Positions 8,657-17,483 of a stretch of DNA of 64,000 nucleotides are shown here, in pieces. The stretch's first letter is position 1. The number at the start of each line of letters is the position of its first letter. The stretch is taken from assembly GCA_934746645.1 (NCBI GenBank), contig CAKVFE010000001.1, positions 682,001-746,000 of the forward strand. The letters are read 5' to 3'. The notes under the pieces were generated by a model. The model was not told the DNA's origin, did no database searches, and was given only the letters and a program-made list of their open reading frames with translations. The position numbers were made by a program, and so were the translations under genes. The DNA comes from an uncultured Clostridia bacterium. Lineage in GTDB: Bacteria > Bacillota > Clostridia > Christensenellales > UBA1242.

Positions 8657-9802
8657 ATGGATAGAGAAAAGTTTGAACAATTATTTAATAGTGTAAAAAA
8701 CAAATCATTGTCTACACAATATTTGTCCGAAACTGACAGTGACGAAAACAAAACATTGACTGAAGCTATAAAAAGTGCTGACTCTAAAGTTGTTGGAGAA
8801 GGTGCTAGCAAGCAATGTTCTTATTTTGGTGACAAACAACAATTTGCAATGCTTAAATATAAAAAGGCAGTTGTTAAAAAAGCACAAGGTCAGTTTAGAA
8901 AAACAGATATTATTAAGTTTAATGATTGGTTGATTTCTAAAGGTATTAAGACTCCAAAACTTTATACTATGTTTTTTGCTGATGAACATTATCACGAAAT
9001 ATATGAAAGAGTTGAAGGCAACGATATCTATTTGGCTGGACACAATCGTATATTTAAAAAAGCTATGGGCTATGATCCTATTAGAAAACGAATGGAAGAA
9101 GCTTCGTTGTCAGAAATAAACGACCTAGAGAAAACAAAATCTATGTTTAATCTTACTAAAGAAGAACAATCTATTATTGGAGATTTCTTATACGCTTACA
9201 CAATAAAAAATCAACAACTAATGTTAAGTTATCCTGATAGCGAATATGAAAATTTGCTTAGCCAATATAGATTTTTACACAATATTGGATTTAGAGCTTT
9301 GGATACCAACCCAGGCAACCTTATGGTAACTAAAAATGGTTTTAAAGTTATAGACTTAGATATTGATAAAAACTTAGAGCGTATACTTTCCGAACTTAAC
9401 GAAACAGAAGGTAAAAAGTATACTGTTACTCAATTAATTAAACGATTGGATAGTGACCCACATGTAACTATGCCTAGATATGACAATGGTGGTATTAGAT
9501 CATTTAGAGATAGTTTGGCTGTAGATTATTTAGACCCATTCTTGGCAGGTTCTTGGCACTGCAATTTGATGACTCAACAACAAGCACAAGATGTAAGAAA
9601 CAATGTTGGTTTGATACTAGAAAAAGCAGTCAATGCTATGTCTAAAGCAGGTATATTGTTGCAAAATAGTTGGCAGGCTTGTGACTATTTAATAATAGAA
9701 GCAATAGACGATAACCGAGTTTTGTATGACCGAATTATGCGTTCCCAAATCGAATTGAAAAAGAAAAAAGCATTGAGCGATGATATGGGATTAATTAAAT
9801 AA
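8657..9802 (+). CDS. divergent kinase-fold (aminoglycoside phosphotransferase/protein kinase-like) protein
   Basis: The 381-residue soluble protein shows the sparse signature of the protein-kinase-like fold. A Gly-containing GEGASKQ segment precedes AMLKYKK, where K67 could be the ATP-binding lysine. LDTNPGN follows, giving D216 and N221 in the catalytic D-x4-N spacing. VIDLD then places D233 as the metal-binding (DFG-like) aspartate. The segment between is helical. The His or Arg that usually precedes the catalytic Asp is not there (RALD). I infer an ATP-dependent phosphotransferase or a pseudokinase of unknown substrate. The ATG at 8657 fits the promoter position better than the earlier in-frame TTG at 8633. 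It is monocistronic. Confidence 0.55.
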   Translation: MDREKFEQLFNSVKNKSLSTQYLSETDSDENKTLTEAIKSADSKVVGEGASKQCSYFGDKQQFAMLKYKKAVVKKAQGQFRKTDIIKFNDWLISKGIKTPKLYTMFFADEHYHEIYERVEGNDIYLAGHNRIFKKAMGYDPIRKRMEEASLSEINDLEKTKSMFNLTKEEQSIIGDFLYAYTIKNQQLMLSYPDSEYENLLSQYRFLHNIGFRALDTNPGNLMVTKNGFKVIDLDIDKNLERILSELNETEGKKYTVTQLIKRLDSDPHVTMPRYDNGGIRSFRDSLAVDYLDPFLAGSWHCNLMTQQQAQDVRNNVGLILEKAVNAMSKAGILLQNSWQACDYLIIEAIDDNRVLYDRIMRSQIELKKKKALSDDMGLIK

Positions 9803-9813
9803 TACTCACATAT

Positions 9814-9845
9814 AATAGTACTGGAAAACAGTACTATTTTTTATT
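9814..9845 (+). terminator. terminator after kinase-like gene
   Basis: AATAGTACTG pairs with CAGTACTATT around GAAAA, followed by a T-rich tail. Confidence 0.85.
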
Positions 9846-9999
9846 TTCTTAATAATTGGGGTTTGTAAAAAATGTAAAGTTTTATAAAAGTTTTGGCTTA
9901 TTTTTGTGCTAGCACTATTTAAGACAATACTTGAAAAGTAAAATATTGAAAAAATAGGGAAAATGTTAGAAAATGAAGAATAATAATATTATAAAATAC

Positions 10000-10028
10000 T
10001 TTAAGTTATTTTAATATTATGCTAAAAT
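10000..10028 (+). promoter_or_regulatory. promoter of the SPFH operon
   Basis: TTTAAG (10000-10005), a 17-base spacer, then TAAAAT (10023-10028) preceded by TG at -15/-14 (TGCTAAAAT). A perfect 10-bp palindrome, GTGCTAGCAC, lies further upstream at 9906-9915. Confidence 0.5.
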
Positions 10029-10060
10029 AATGATATAAAAAATCGTAGGAGAGTGGTGAT

Positions 10061-10498
10061 ATGTTGTATTTATATATTACTTTAGGTGTAGCAGCAGTCG
10101 CTTATATAGGTTTGTTTACTGTTAAAGTTTTAGTTAAGAAAAAACGCGCTAAAGTTTTAAAACAAAAACAAAAAGACAATTTGGATATCGTTGATGATGT
10201 TAGATATACTATGGAAGATAATCCAGTAGCACCAGAAACTAATATGGCTACAGATACTATGGTTAATGCTACATATCAACAAAAAGATATTATTCTTAAC
10301 CAAAATACTCCAGTAACCGTAAGCAAAGACGGTGAAGTTAAACCTGGTAAATATATCTTGTTGTCTACTGACGAAAATCAAGATTCGTTTAATGTAAGAA
10401 TCGGTATCTATGTTAAAGAATACAAACACAATCAAGAAGTTGTACTTGCTGAAGGTGACACTATTTGCGCTGTATCAAGTAACATTATATTAAGATAA
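10061..10498 (+). CDS. membrane-anchored protein of the SPFH operon
   Basis: The 145-residue protein has one N-terminal transmembrane helix (residues 3-24) followed by a strongly basic KKKRAKVLKQKQK stretch, which suggests that the rest is cytoplasmic. The C-terminal 65 residues form a probable small beta domain (KPGKYILLST to CAVSSNIILR). AGGAG lies 10 bases before the ATG. The stop is 12 bases before the start of the SPFH gene, so the two are almost certainly cotranscribed. The domain is unknown to me; the location suggests a membrane partner of the SPFH protein. Confidence 0.6.
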   Translation: MLYLYITLGVAAVAYIGLFTVKVLVKKKRAKVLKQKQKDNLDIVDDVRYTMEDNPVAPETNMATDTMVNATYQQKDIILNQNTPVTVSKDGEVKPGKYILLSTDENQDSFNVRIGIYVKEYKHNQEVVLAEGDTICAVSSNIILR

Positions 10499-10510
10499 TA
10501 GGAGGATAAT

Positions 10511-11629
10511 GTGGGATTATTCGGTTTTACTAAAAGTCAATTATTAAAGAGTCTAGAATGGACTGACAATACTAAGGATACACTTGTATATAAGTATCCT
10601 ATGGACGGCCGTCAAATTATGATGGGTAGCAAACTTACTGTTAGAGAAAGTCAAGCAGCAGTATTTGTAAACAAAGGTAAACTTGCTGATGTTTTTGAAC
10701 CAGGTATGCATACTTTAACTACATCTAACTTACCATTTTTAACCAAATTGTTAAGTTTGCCTTATGGATTTAATTCTCCATTCTATGCAGATGTATATTT
10801 TGTTAATACAAAACAATTTACCAATATCAAATGGGGTACAAGCAATCCTATCACAATGCGTGATAAAGAGTTTGGTACTATCCGTATTAGAAGTTATGGT
10901 ACTTATGCATTTAGAGTTTCTGATCCTGCAGTTTTCTTAAAAGAATTGTTTGGTACTAACTCAACATTTAAGACAGAAGATATTGCAAGTTATTTAAAGA
11001 GTATGCTTGTTGCTTCTATCTCAGATTGTATCGCTGAATCTAAAGTAAGTGCTTTAGACCTAGCTTGCAATTTGTTGGAATTTAACAAAGTTGCTCAAGG
11101 CAATGTCAATGCCGAATTTAACAAACTTGGTTTGACACTAACTAACTTAGTTATCGAAAATATTTCTTTCCCAGAAGCAGTAGAAAAAGCTATTGATACT
11201 CGTAGTAGTATGGGTGTTATGGGAGATTCTATGGATACTTTTGTTAAGTATCAAGCTGCCAATGCTTTAAGAGAAAGTGCCAACAACCCTAATGGTGGCA
11301 ATATGGCCGGTATGGGCGTAGGACTTGGTTCTGGTATGGCTATGGGTCAAGTATTGCAAGAAAGTCTACAAGGTTCAAGCAATAAAAAAGATTGTCCAGA
11401 ATGTGGTACAAAACTTAATGCTAATGCAAAGTTCTGCCCAGAATGTGGACATAAATTCCAAACTGCTGGTAAGAAAAAATGCGTTCACTGTGGTGCAGAA
11501 ATTGGTGCTAGAGCTAAATTCTGTCCAGAATGTGGAAAGAGCCAAGATACAAAGAGAGTTTGTAAAAAATGTGGAGCAGAAAATACTGGTGCAGGAAAGT
11601 TCTGTTCTGAATGTGGCGAAAAGCTATAA
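10511..11629 (+). CDS. SPFH-domain protein with three C-terminal zinc ribbons, YdjI-like
   Basis: Residues 1-260 match the SPFH/'virion core' type of B. subtilis YdjI. The N-terminus is MGLFGFTKSQ, and segments such as VRESQAAVFVNKGKLADVF and EPGMHTLTTSNLPFL follow. A Gly/Met-rich hinge leads to three zinc ribbons (CPECGTK...CPECGHK, CVHCGAE...CPECGKS, CKKCGAE...CSECGEK). SPFH proteins form membrane-associated oligomers. In B. subtilis ydjI belongs to the pspA-ydjGHI envelope-stress group. The start is GTG, set by GGAGG at 10501-10505. No pspA homologue is visible here, but a YdjG-like gene follows after a terminator. Confidence 0.8.
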   Translation: MGLFGFTKSQLLKSLEWTDNTKDTLVYKYPMDGRQIMMGSKLTVRESQAAVFVNKGKLADVFEPGMHTLTTSNLPFLTKLLSLPYGFNSPFYADVYFVNTKQFTNIKWGTSNPITMRDKEFGTIRIRSYGTYAFRVSDPAVFLKELFGTNSTFKTEDIASYLKSMLVASISDCIAESKVSALDLACNLLEFNKVAQGNVNAEFNKLGLTLTNLVIENISFPEAVEKAIDTRSSMGVMGDSMDTFVKYQAANALRESANNPNGGNMAGMGVGLGSGMAMGQVLQESLQGSSNKKDCPECGTKLNANAKFCPECGHKFQTAGKKKCVHCGAEIGARAKFCPECGKSQDTKRVCKKCGAENTGAGKFCSECGEKL

Positions 11630-11642
11630 TCAATAATTGTTG

Positions 11643-11668
11643 ACGCCCAAGTGTTTGGGCGTTTTTTA
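11643..11668 (+). terminator. terminator after SPFH gene
   Basis: ACGCCCAA pairs with TTGGGCGT around a short loop, followed by six T. Confidence 0.9.
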
Positions 11669-11736
11669 GTATTAAGATATACTATGATAAGTAACTAAAA
11701 AAACAATAAAAATATATAGTATTACATAGGAGTAAT

Positions 11737-12810
11737 ATGGAAAAAGAGTTGAATAGCAAGTGTGAGTCTTGTGGCTACACATTAAGTTTTGACCCTATAT
11801 CACAAGCACTAAAATGTCCACAATGTGGCAGTGTAAAAAGTATAGTAAGTAAAGACTTACCAGATAAAAAAGAATACAACCCTCAAAGCAAGGTTGAGAA
11901 AAACGAACAACTAAGTGTACGCTTTGAGTGTGAAAACTGTGGTGCAAAAACTAGTGCTAAAGATAGAGTTAATGGTGTATGTCCATATTGTGGCTCTACC
12001 AATGTTAAACAGTTGGACAATTCAATAGAGTTTAAGCCAGATGCAATTTTGCCATTTAAAATAAGTAAAGACGAAGCAATAGAAAAATATCGCAGTTGGT
12101 TAAAGTCTAAAAAATTTGTACCTAACAAGTTAAAGAGTAGTGCAAGACTAAATAAGATAGAAGGAATATATTTCCCTTGTTGGGATTATGACTTCAATGT
12201 CAATAGTAAGATTGATGGTGTAGGTATTAAGATACATACTCGTACCGTTACTTCTACAATCAATGGACAACAAGTAACTCGTACCGAAACATATACAACT
12301 CGTCACCCATTTTCTGGTACACGATTTGATGTATTTACCGATTATCTTAACGAAGCATCTCCATATCTTACTGGTAGTGAAATGAGAGATTTGGGTAGAT
12401 GGACATTAGAAGGATTGAAAGTGTATAGCCCAGAGTATCTATTAGGTTTTATGAGTAGTGGATTTGACACTCAGTTGCACGATAGTTTTGATATGGTTAC
12501 CAGACAAGCAAAATCAGAAATAACCGATAGAGCAAAAATGCAGTTTAGATATGACAACTACGAATATATCAATGTAAAAAGCACATTCAATTCTATAATG
12601 TGGAGATACATATATTTGCCATTATGGATTAGTAGCTACGCCTTTAACAAAAAGACATATAGATTTTTAGTTAATGGTAGCACAGGTAAAGTATCCGGCA
12701 AAGTGCCAAGGTCAGGTTGGAAGATATTTGGATTGGTTATGGGTATACTTGCAGGTGTTGGTATACTTGCAGGTGGCATTATGTACTTAAAGAGTAAGTA
12801 CAACTTTTAA
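11737..12810 (+). CDS. TFIIB-type zinc-ribbon membrane protein, YdjG-like
   Basis: The 357-residue protein opens with two zinc ribbons: CESCGYT...CPQCGSV at about residues 9-31 and CENCGAK...CPYCGST at about 68-89. A cytoplasmic domain follows with the phrase ILPFKISKDEAIEKYRSWLKS and a YFPCWDYDF strand, characteristic of the YdjG family. One C-terminal transmembrane helix (about 328-350) ends in a short basic tail. YdjG proteins accompany SPFH and PspA-type proteins in envelope-stress modules, which agrees with the upstream gene. AGGAG precedes the ATG. It has its own terminator and may be transcribed separately from the SPFH operon. Confidence 0.75.
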   Translation: MEKELNSKCESCGYTLSFDPISQALKCPQCGSVKSIVSKDLPDKKEYNPQSKVEKNEQLSVRFECENCGAKTSAKDRVNGVCPYCGSTNVKQLDNSIEFKPDAILPFKISKDEAIEKYRSWLKSKKFVPNKLKSSARLNKIEGIYFPCWDYDFNVNSKIDGVGIKIHTRTVTSTINGQQVTRTETYTTRHPFSGTRFDVFTDYLNEASPYLTGSEMRDLGRWTLEGLKVYSPEYLLGFMSSGFDTQLHDSFDMVTRQAKSEITDRAKMQFRYDNYEYINVKSTFNSIMWRYIYLPLWISSYAFNKKTYRFLVNGSTGKVSGKVPRSGWKIFGLVMGILAGVGILAGGIMYLKSKYNF

Positions 12811-12916
12811 TCTTATAAAGTGCAATACCAATTTAAGTAAGTCTATAATTAAAAACTTATTTAATAGTATAATTAATAATCACATATATTTAGAATTTGA
12901 AATAAGAAGAAAGTTG

Positions 12917-12944
12917 AAAGAGAGCAGTTTTGCTCTCTTTTTTT
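12917..12944 (+). terminator. terminator after YdjG-like gene
   Basis: AAAGAGAGCA pairs with TGCTCTCTTT around GTTT, followed by T residues. Confidence 0.9.
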
Positions 12945-13192
12945 GTATAAAATGTGTCAAATATGCAGTCACACATTTGCATTGTTCCAAACATTAAAAA
13001 GTCTAGCAATGTACTTACAAAACAATAAAACATTTTTGGCATTTTTTGTTCTAAATATATAAAAAATATACATAATTATGAATAATTATAAAAATCTAAT
13101 AAAAAACTATTTACATTTATATTTTAATTTGCTAAATTATGTATACAAAGAATCGAAAATTGTACTATTTTAATGTTTTTAGGGGGGATAAT
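12945..13192. other. AT-rich leader region of the DAC-like gene
   Basis: No gene is seen. The stretch presumably contains the promoter and leader of the gene at 13193; I could not settle on a -10/-35 pair. Confidence 0.35.
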
Positions 13193-14233
13193 ATGCAAGA
13201 TACAGTTACATACTCAACAGCCAAAGTTGCAGTCACAGAATTTATTGAAAGAGAGTTTGAAAACTTCCCTAAAAAACTATTTACACAATTCCTAAATTTC
13301 TTCTCAAGCCTTACAATTTATGAAGAAGAAGGTACAAAATTACACCCAAATATTATGTTTACCAACAACATTGATTTTATCTCTAAAAACATAGAAGACT
13401 GTTACAAACTTTCTATGTTTACAGAAAATATCACTGAAGTTAAGTTTAACTATAACATAAAAAAACTTGCACCATTTTGCAAACATGGTTGGGTTATATT
13501 TGTTAATATTAAAGAAGATACTGTATCTTATGGTATTATCAATGTTCTTAATAGTATCAAGGAAAAGAGCCTTAAAAATCTTATGTTCTCCAATCCAGTA
13601 CTAAAAGAAAGAGTAGATAAATTGTCAATCGTTCATGTTGAGCCTACAAGTAGTTACAATATTACGCTTACAAGTCTTAAAGGTGAAAAATTAAGTATCA
13701 ACAATACATTAGATGATACTATCGTTAATGACTGGCAAACCGAAATTAGAGAGTTTGTTGATGCAAGCTTTTCAAAGTTGCGTACAACTCAAAAAAAATT
13801 GGACGAAATAAAAACAATGTACGAAAATGTCTTCGACTCAGTATTTAAGACCGTACACGGTGCGCTATGCGTTATTGTTGATAAAGATTATGTTGATAAT
13901 GGATTCTTCCAAGATGGCGTGTGGCTCAAAGAACCTATAAGTTTTAGTAAATTGTTCTTAAGAAGCAAAACATACAACGAAGCCAAACTTACCGGTATAT
14001 GCGAATTGTTTATTGATATGCTAGACTATGATGGTATAACCATAGTTGACAATACAGGTAGGATAAGAGCGTACAATGTATTTGTAGAAAGTAATACTCG
14101 TAACTTAAATGTTGTTGGTGGAGCAAGAAAGCGTGCAGCATATACAGTTATTAACTCAAGAAGAAAACGCATTATTGGTATTTACTTCCAGTCCCACGAA
14201 GGTGAAGCATTCTACAAACCTGTTAAGAAGTAA
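13193..14233 (+). CDS. protein with C-terminal DAC-like (DisA_N-like) nucleotide domain
   Basis: The 346-residue soluble protein has a C-terminal domain with the order of diadenylate cyclase motifs. DGITIVDNTGRI (D280) stands where the catalytic DGA motif is expected, and GGARKRAA (309-316) where GxRHRAA is expected. Active cyclases use Asp of DGA and the RHR triad. Here these read DGI and RKR, so the protein may bind c-di-AMP or another nucleotide without making it, or may be an unusual cyclase. The N-terminal 200 residues are unrecognised. The start is set by a strong AGGGGGG at 13181, 6 bases before the ATG; the upstream in-frame ATG has none. It is monocistronic. Confidence 0.6.
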   Translation: MQDTVTYSTAKVAVTEFIEREFENFPKKLFTQFLNFFSSLTIYEEEGTKLHPNIMFTNNIDFISKNIEDCYKLSMFTENITEVKFNYNIKKLAPFCKHGWVIFVNIKEDTVSYGIINVLNSIKEKSLKNLMFSNPVLKERVDKLSIVHVEPTSSYNITLTSLKGEKLSINNTLDDTIVNDWQTEIREFVDASFSKLRTTQKKLDEIKTMYENVFDSVFKTVHGALCVIVDKDYVDNGFFQDGVWLKEPISFSKLFLRSKTYNEAKLTGICELFIDMLDYDGITIVDNTGRIRAYNVFVESNTRNLNVVGGARKRAAYTVINSRRKRIIGIYFQSHEGEAFYKPVKK

Positions 14234-14304
14234 AATAATAATCATAATTAAATAAAATTGCTAATTTTAAATTGAATAGGATTGTTTTAATTAATGTACA
14301 TTTT

Positions 14305-14332
14305 AAACACACTTTGATAGTGTGTTTTTTTA
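14305..14332 (+). terminator. terminator after DAC-like gene
   Basis: AAACACACT pairs with AGTGTGTTT around TTGAT, followed by T residues. Confidence 0.85.
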
Positions 14333-14370
14333 ACAATATTTAACAATATTGCATATCAAAAATAAAGTGA

Positions 14371-14399
14371 TTGACAATAGTCGGTATTTATCGTAAACT
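14371..14399 (+). promoter_or_regulatory. promoter of GT2 gene
   Basis: Consensus TTGACA (14371-14376), a 17-base spacer, then TAAACT (14394-14399). The helD promoter at 30282-30310 has the same two hexamers and spacing. Confidence 0.65.
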
Positions 14400-14475
14400 T
14401 AGTTTGCTATGAGAGTATAGTAATATACCATTTTGTAAAATACAAAAGAAAGCAATAATTATTAGGGATGTATTT

Positions 14476-15945
14476 ATGATTATTTTCAACACAATACTTT
14501 CAGTAATTAACAATGTACTTATGACACTTATTGGTATAGCGTTTACAATACAAGTGTTTTATGTATTATTGTTCTTTATTAAAGAAAAGAAATTTCCAGA
14601 AGCAAAAACACAGCATAAGTTTGCAGTTATTGTGCCAGCTCGTAATGAGTCACAAGTTATAGGCAATACAATTAAACATCTTATGCAACTTAATTATCCA
14701 AAAGATAAATATGATGTATTTGTTATAGCTGACAACTGCACAGACAATACAGCAGAGATAGCTCGCAATGCAGGAGCTACAGTATTTGAACATTTTGATG
14801 ATGACCCTAACCATAAAAGAGTAGGATATGCACTTCAATATGCTTTTGATATTATTTTGAAAGACTATGACAACTATGATGCAATAGTTAGATTTGACGC
14901 AGACAACTTGTGTAATGCTGATTATTTAAAGTATATGAATGATGCCTTTGATAGTGGTGTCAAACTTGCTAGAGGTTACAACAATAGTAAAAACCTTACT
15001 CAAAATATAGTAAGTGGTGTTAGTGGACTATGGTACATAAGAGATTGTAGATTTAGTGCTCACGGTAGAAAATTTATTGGTTGTGGTCAGCTATTGGTTG
15101 GTAGTGGTATGATGGTTTCTATGGACCTTATCAGAGAAGATGGTGGCTGGAATTGTTTAAGTATAGTAGAAGACCAAGAGTTTGCTATTAAACAATTATA
15201 TAAAGGCTATAAAGCAGATTATGTATCAGACGCTATAGTTTATGACGACCAACCTACAACAATAAAAGACAACATCAATCGTCATATTCGTATAGGTAAT
15301 GGTGTAAACAAATTATTCTGGACCGATGGTCTTAAATGTTTTGGTAAGTTCTTTACAACTTTTGAATATACATATTTAGATGTATTTTTAACATTGTTGT
15401 TTATACCAATGGCTGTAGTTATGTGTACATGGCTACCAGCATATTATATCTATGATATTGTGTACAATATTATTGTGGGCAATATGGCACATGTGTGGTA
15501 TGTGTTAAGAGTTATAGTTTTAGCACTTGTATTTGCGTTTATTGTACCATTTATACTTCAAGCGTGGCTTGTAGCAGTACTTGAAAAGAAAAAGATAGGT
15601 AGAGAAAATTGCAAACGCTTAGTTCCAACAATTTTGTCTTTCCCATTATTTATGATTATTTATGCTTTGGGTATCACTATTGGCGTATTCTCAAAACCAA
15701 AGTGGAAACAAGTTAAGCGTAACGATTGTGTTATTATTGACCAAGAAAACCTTGATGGTAGAAAAGATGAAACGGTTAATGCTGATGTGGTGGCAGAAAC
15801 ACCAGAAGAAAGTGGTGGAGATACACAAACCGTTGTTAATGTTGTAGAAGAAACCAATGATATCAGTGAAGAATCTAAAGACGCAATTGAAAAGTTGGAA
15901 AAGATAGCTGAAGACAATAATGAAGACCAATCTAATGTTGGCTAG
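14476..15945 (+). CDS. membrane glycosyltransferase family 2 with altered QxxRW motif
   Basis: This 489-residue GT-A type glycosyltransferase has one N-terminal helix and two or three C-terminal helices. It carries the nucleotide-sugar motifs VPARNE, ADNCTDNT, FDADN (D141, D143) and the general-base region VEDQE (E232, D233). The QxxRW motif of processive synthases is replaced by RHIRI (269-273), so chain extension or acceptor binding may differ. The last 70 residues are acidic and probably disordered. The second GT2 in this window (18356-19738) keeps QRVRW and is a distant paralogue. AGGGATG precedes the start. The acceptor is unknown; lipid-linked or exopolysaccharide synthesis at the inner membrane face is likely. 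Confidence 0.78.
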   Translation: MIIFNTILSVINNVLMTLIGIAFTIQVFYVLLFFIKEKKFPEAKTQHKFAVIVPARNESQVIGNTIKHLMQLNYPKDKYDVFVIADNCTDNTAEIARNAGATVFEHFDDDPNHKRVGYALQYAFDIILKDYDNYDAIVRFDADNLCNADYLKYMNDAFDSGVKLARGYNNSKNLTQNIVSGVSGLWYIRDCRFSAHGRKFIGCGQLLVGSGMMVSMDLIREDGGWNCLSIVEDQEFAIKQLYKGYKADYVSDAIVYDDQPTTIKDNINRHIRIGNGVNKLFWTDGLKCFGKFFTTFEYTYLDVFLTLLFIPMAVVMCTWLPAYYIYDIVYNIIVGNMAHVWYVLRVIVLALVFAFIVPFILQAWLVAVLEKKKIGRENCKRLVPTILSFPLFMIIYALGITIGVFSKPKWKQVKRNDCVIIDQENLDGRKDETVNADVVAETPEESGGDTQTVVNVVEETNDISEESKDAIEKLEKIAEDNNEDQSNVG

Positions 15946-15968
15946 TTAAAATTAAACTTAATAAAATA

Positions 15969-16002
15969 AAAAAACAACTATTAAATCAATAGTTGTTTTT
16001 TT
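15969..16002 (+). terminator. terminator after GT2 gene
   Basis: AACAACTATT pairs with AATAGTTGTT around AAATC, extended by A/T tracts and ending in T residues. Confidence 0.85.
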
Positions 16003-16003
16003 A

Positions 16004-16107
16004 TATCTAAATATACTCATTATTTTTTATATCTAAATATACTCATTATTTTTTGTATCTAAATATACTCATTATTTTTTGTATCTAAATATTCTCATTG
16101 TTTTTTT
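16004..16107. repeat. 26-bp tandem repeat, four copies
   Basis: Units start at 16004, 16030, 16056 and 16082. Each begins TATCTAAATATACTCATTAT (or a close variant) and continues with a run of T. Copies 1-3 are nearly identical; copy 4 has two changes and a partial fifth copy follows. They fill the spacer between convergent GT2 and mgtE. Confidence 0.85.
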
Positions 16108-16136
16108 ATAACTAAATGTTTTTATTAAGATATCAA

Positions 16137-17468
16137 TTATAGTCCCAGAATTGCAGATGCAATTAGGAAATAACTAATTATTGATATACAGTCAACCAAT
16201 GTTGTTATCATTGGAGAAGCCATAACAGCTGGGTCAAGTTTGCATTTTTTAGCAAGAATAGGTAGCGAACCACCAATGATTTTTGCTGCAAATACAACGA
16301 TAATTAATGTTAGTGCAATAACTAGACCTACAAGTGCACTACCAGTACGCCACCACGCAACAAAGAAGTTGACTATAGAAAGTACAGCACCACACATACT
16401 AGCAATACAAGCTTCTTTTAAGACTATTTTAAAATAATCTTTAGGTGTTACTTCGCCAAGTGCTAGACTTCTGATAATCAATACTGAAGCTTGTGAACCA
16501 CAGTTGCCACCAGTATCCATAAGCATAGGTATAAAACTTACAAGTGCAGGAACTGTTACAAACAATGCTTCAAAGTGAGATATTATTGCTCCAGTAACAG
16601 AAGCTGAAAGGGTAAGTATCAACAACCAAAGTATACGCTTTTTAAAATGCACTATAGGTTTGGTCTTTAAATAGCTATCTTCCATAGGAGTTACGGCAGC
16701 CATAATTTCCATATCTTCGGTAGTTTCTTCTTTTACGACATCCATTACATCGTCGATAGTAATAATACCTACAAGACGCTGTTCGGCATCAATAACAGGT
16801 AAAGCGTAAAAGTCGTATTTATCAAACATTTTTGATACTTCTTCTTGGTCTGTGTTTGTGCAAGCACATATTACATTGGTATTCATAATGTCACTTATTA
16901 GTTGAGTACGGTCTGCAATAATTAGGTCTTTTATGCTAACAACACCTTGGATTTTTCTTTTTGCATCAGTAACATACATTGTACCAATAGTTTCGGCATC
17001 TTCTGCCTTTTGTTTTATTTTTAAAAATGCTTCATCTACAGTTAGTTCTTGTTTGATATCTATAAACTCTGTTGTCATTATACTACCAGCACTATTTTCA
17101 GGATAGGTAAGTAGTTTGTTTATGGTATCACGATTTTCTTTTGTTGTGTTTTTTAATACACGCTTAACAACATTGGCTGGCATTTCTTTAACAAAATCAG
17201 TTGCATCGTCCATATACATTTCTTCCATAATGGACTCAATTTCTTTGTCTTGAAGTGCGTTGATTATTGTTTCTTGATATTCAGGTGCCAAAAAAGAAAA
17301 GACATCTGCTGCATTGTCTTTTGAAAGCAGTTTAAATAAAACAATAATTTGTTGTTTGTCTTCTAGTTGCTCAAAGATAGATGCGATATCAGCGATATTC
17401 ATATCTTCTAGTTGAGCTTTAAGTTCTTGAAACTTTTTGTTTTCAAGTTTTTCAAGTATATCTTTCAT
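16137..17468 (-). CDS. mgtE: magnesium transporter MgtE
   Basis: The 443-residue Mg2+ channel of the inner membrane has the standard order. An N-terminal superhelical MgtE_N domain (about 1-125) contains AADVFSFLAPE. A pair of CBS domains follows (about 130-255; YPENSAGSIMTTEF, YALPVIDAEQRLVGIITIDDVMD), then five transmembrane helices. The PMLMDTGGNCGSQAS pore signature and DPAVMASPMITTLVD are intact. The CBS and N domains gate the pore in response to cytosolic Mg2+. AAGGAG precedes the ATG. Upstream is a 140-base leader with a small translated ORF and competing stems, which suggests Mg2+-dependent control at the RNA level. I see no M-box. Confidence 0.95.
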   Translation of the reverse strand: MKDILEKLENKKFQELKAQLEDMNIADIASIFEQLEDKQQIIVLFKLLSKDNAADVFSFLAPEYQETIINALQDKEIESIMEEMYMDDATDFVKEMPANVVKRVLKNTTKENRDTINKLLTYPENSAGSIMTTEFIDIKQELTVDEAFLKIKQKAEDAETIGTMYVTDAKRKIQGVVSIKDLIIADRTQLISDIMNTNVICACTNTDQEEVSKMFDKYDFYALPVIDAEQRLVGIITIDDVMDVVKEETTEDMEIMAAVTPMEDSYLKTKPIVHFKKRILWLLILTLSASVTGAIISHFEALFVTVPALVSFIPMLMDTGGNCGSQASVLIIRSLALGEVTPKDYFKIVLKEACIASMCGAVLSIVNFFVAWWRTGSALVGLVIALTLIIVVFAAKIIGGSLPILAKKCKLDPAVMASPMITTLVDCISIISYFLIASAILGL

Positions 17469-17483
17469 ATTCTTCTCCTTTTA

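Noticed and set aside
8344..8811. 155-residue minus-strand ORF before the kinase-like gene
   Set aside because: It overlaps the palindromes and the start of the real gene, has no ribosome site and has no domain pattern.
11325..11636. 103-residue ORF in a second frame of the SPFH gene
   Set aside because: It lies within the zinc-ribbon part of the SPFH gene, without a ribosome site. Its apparent regularity reflects the repeated cysteine codons of the real frame.
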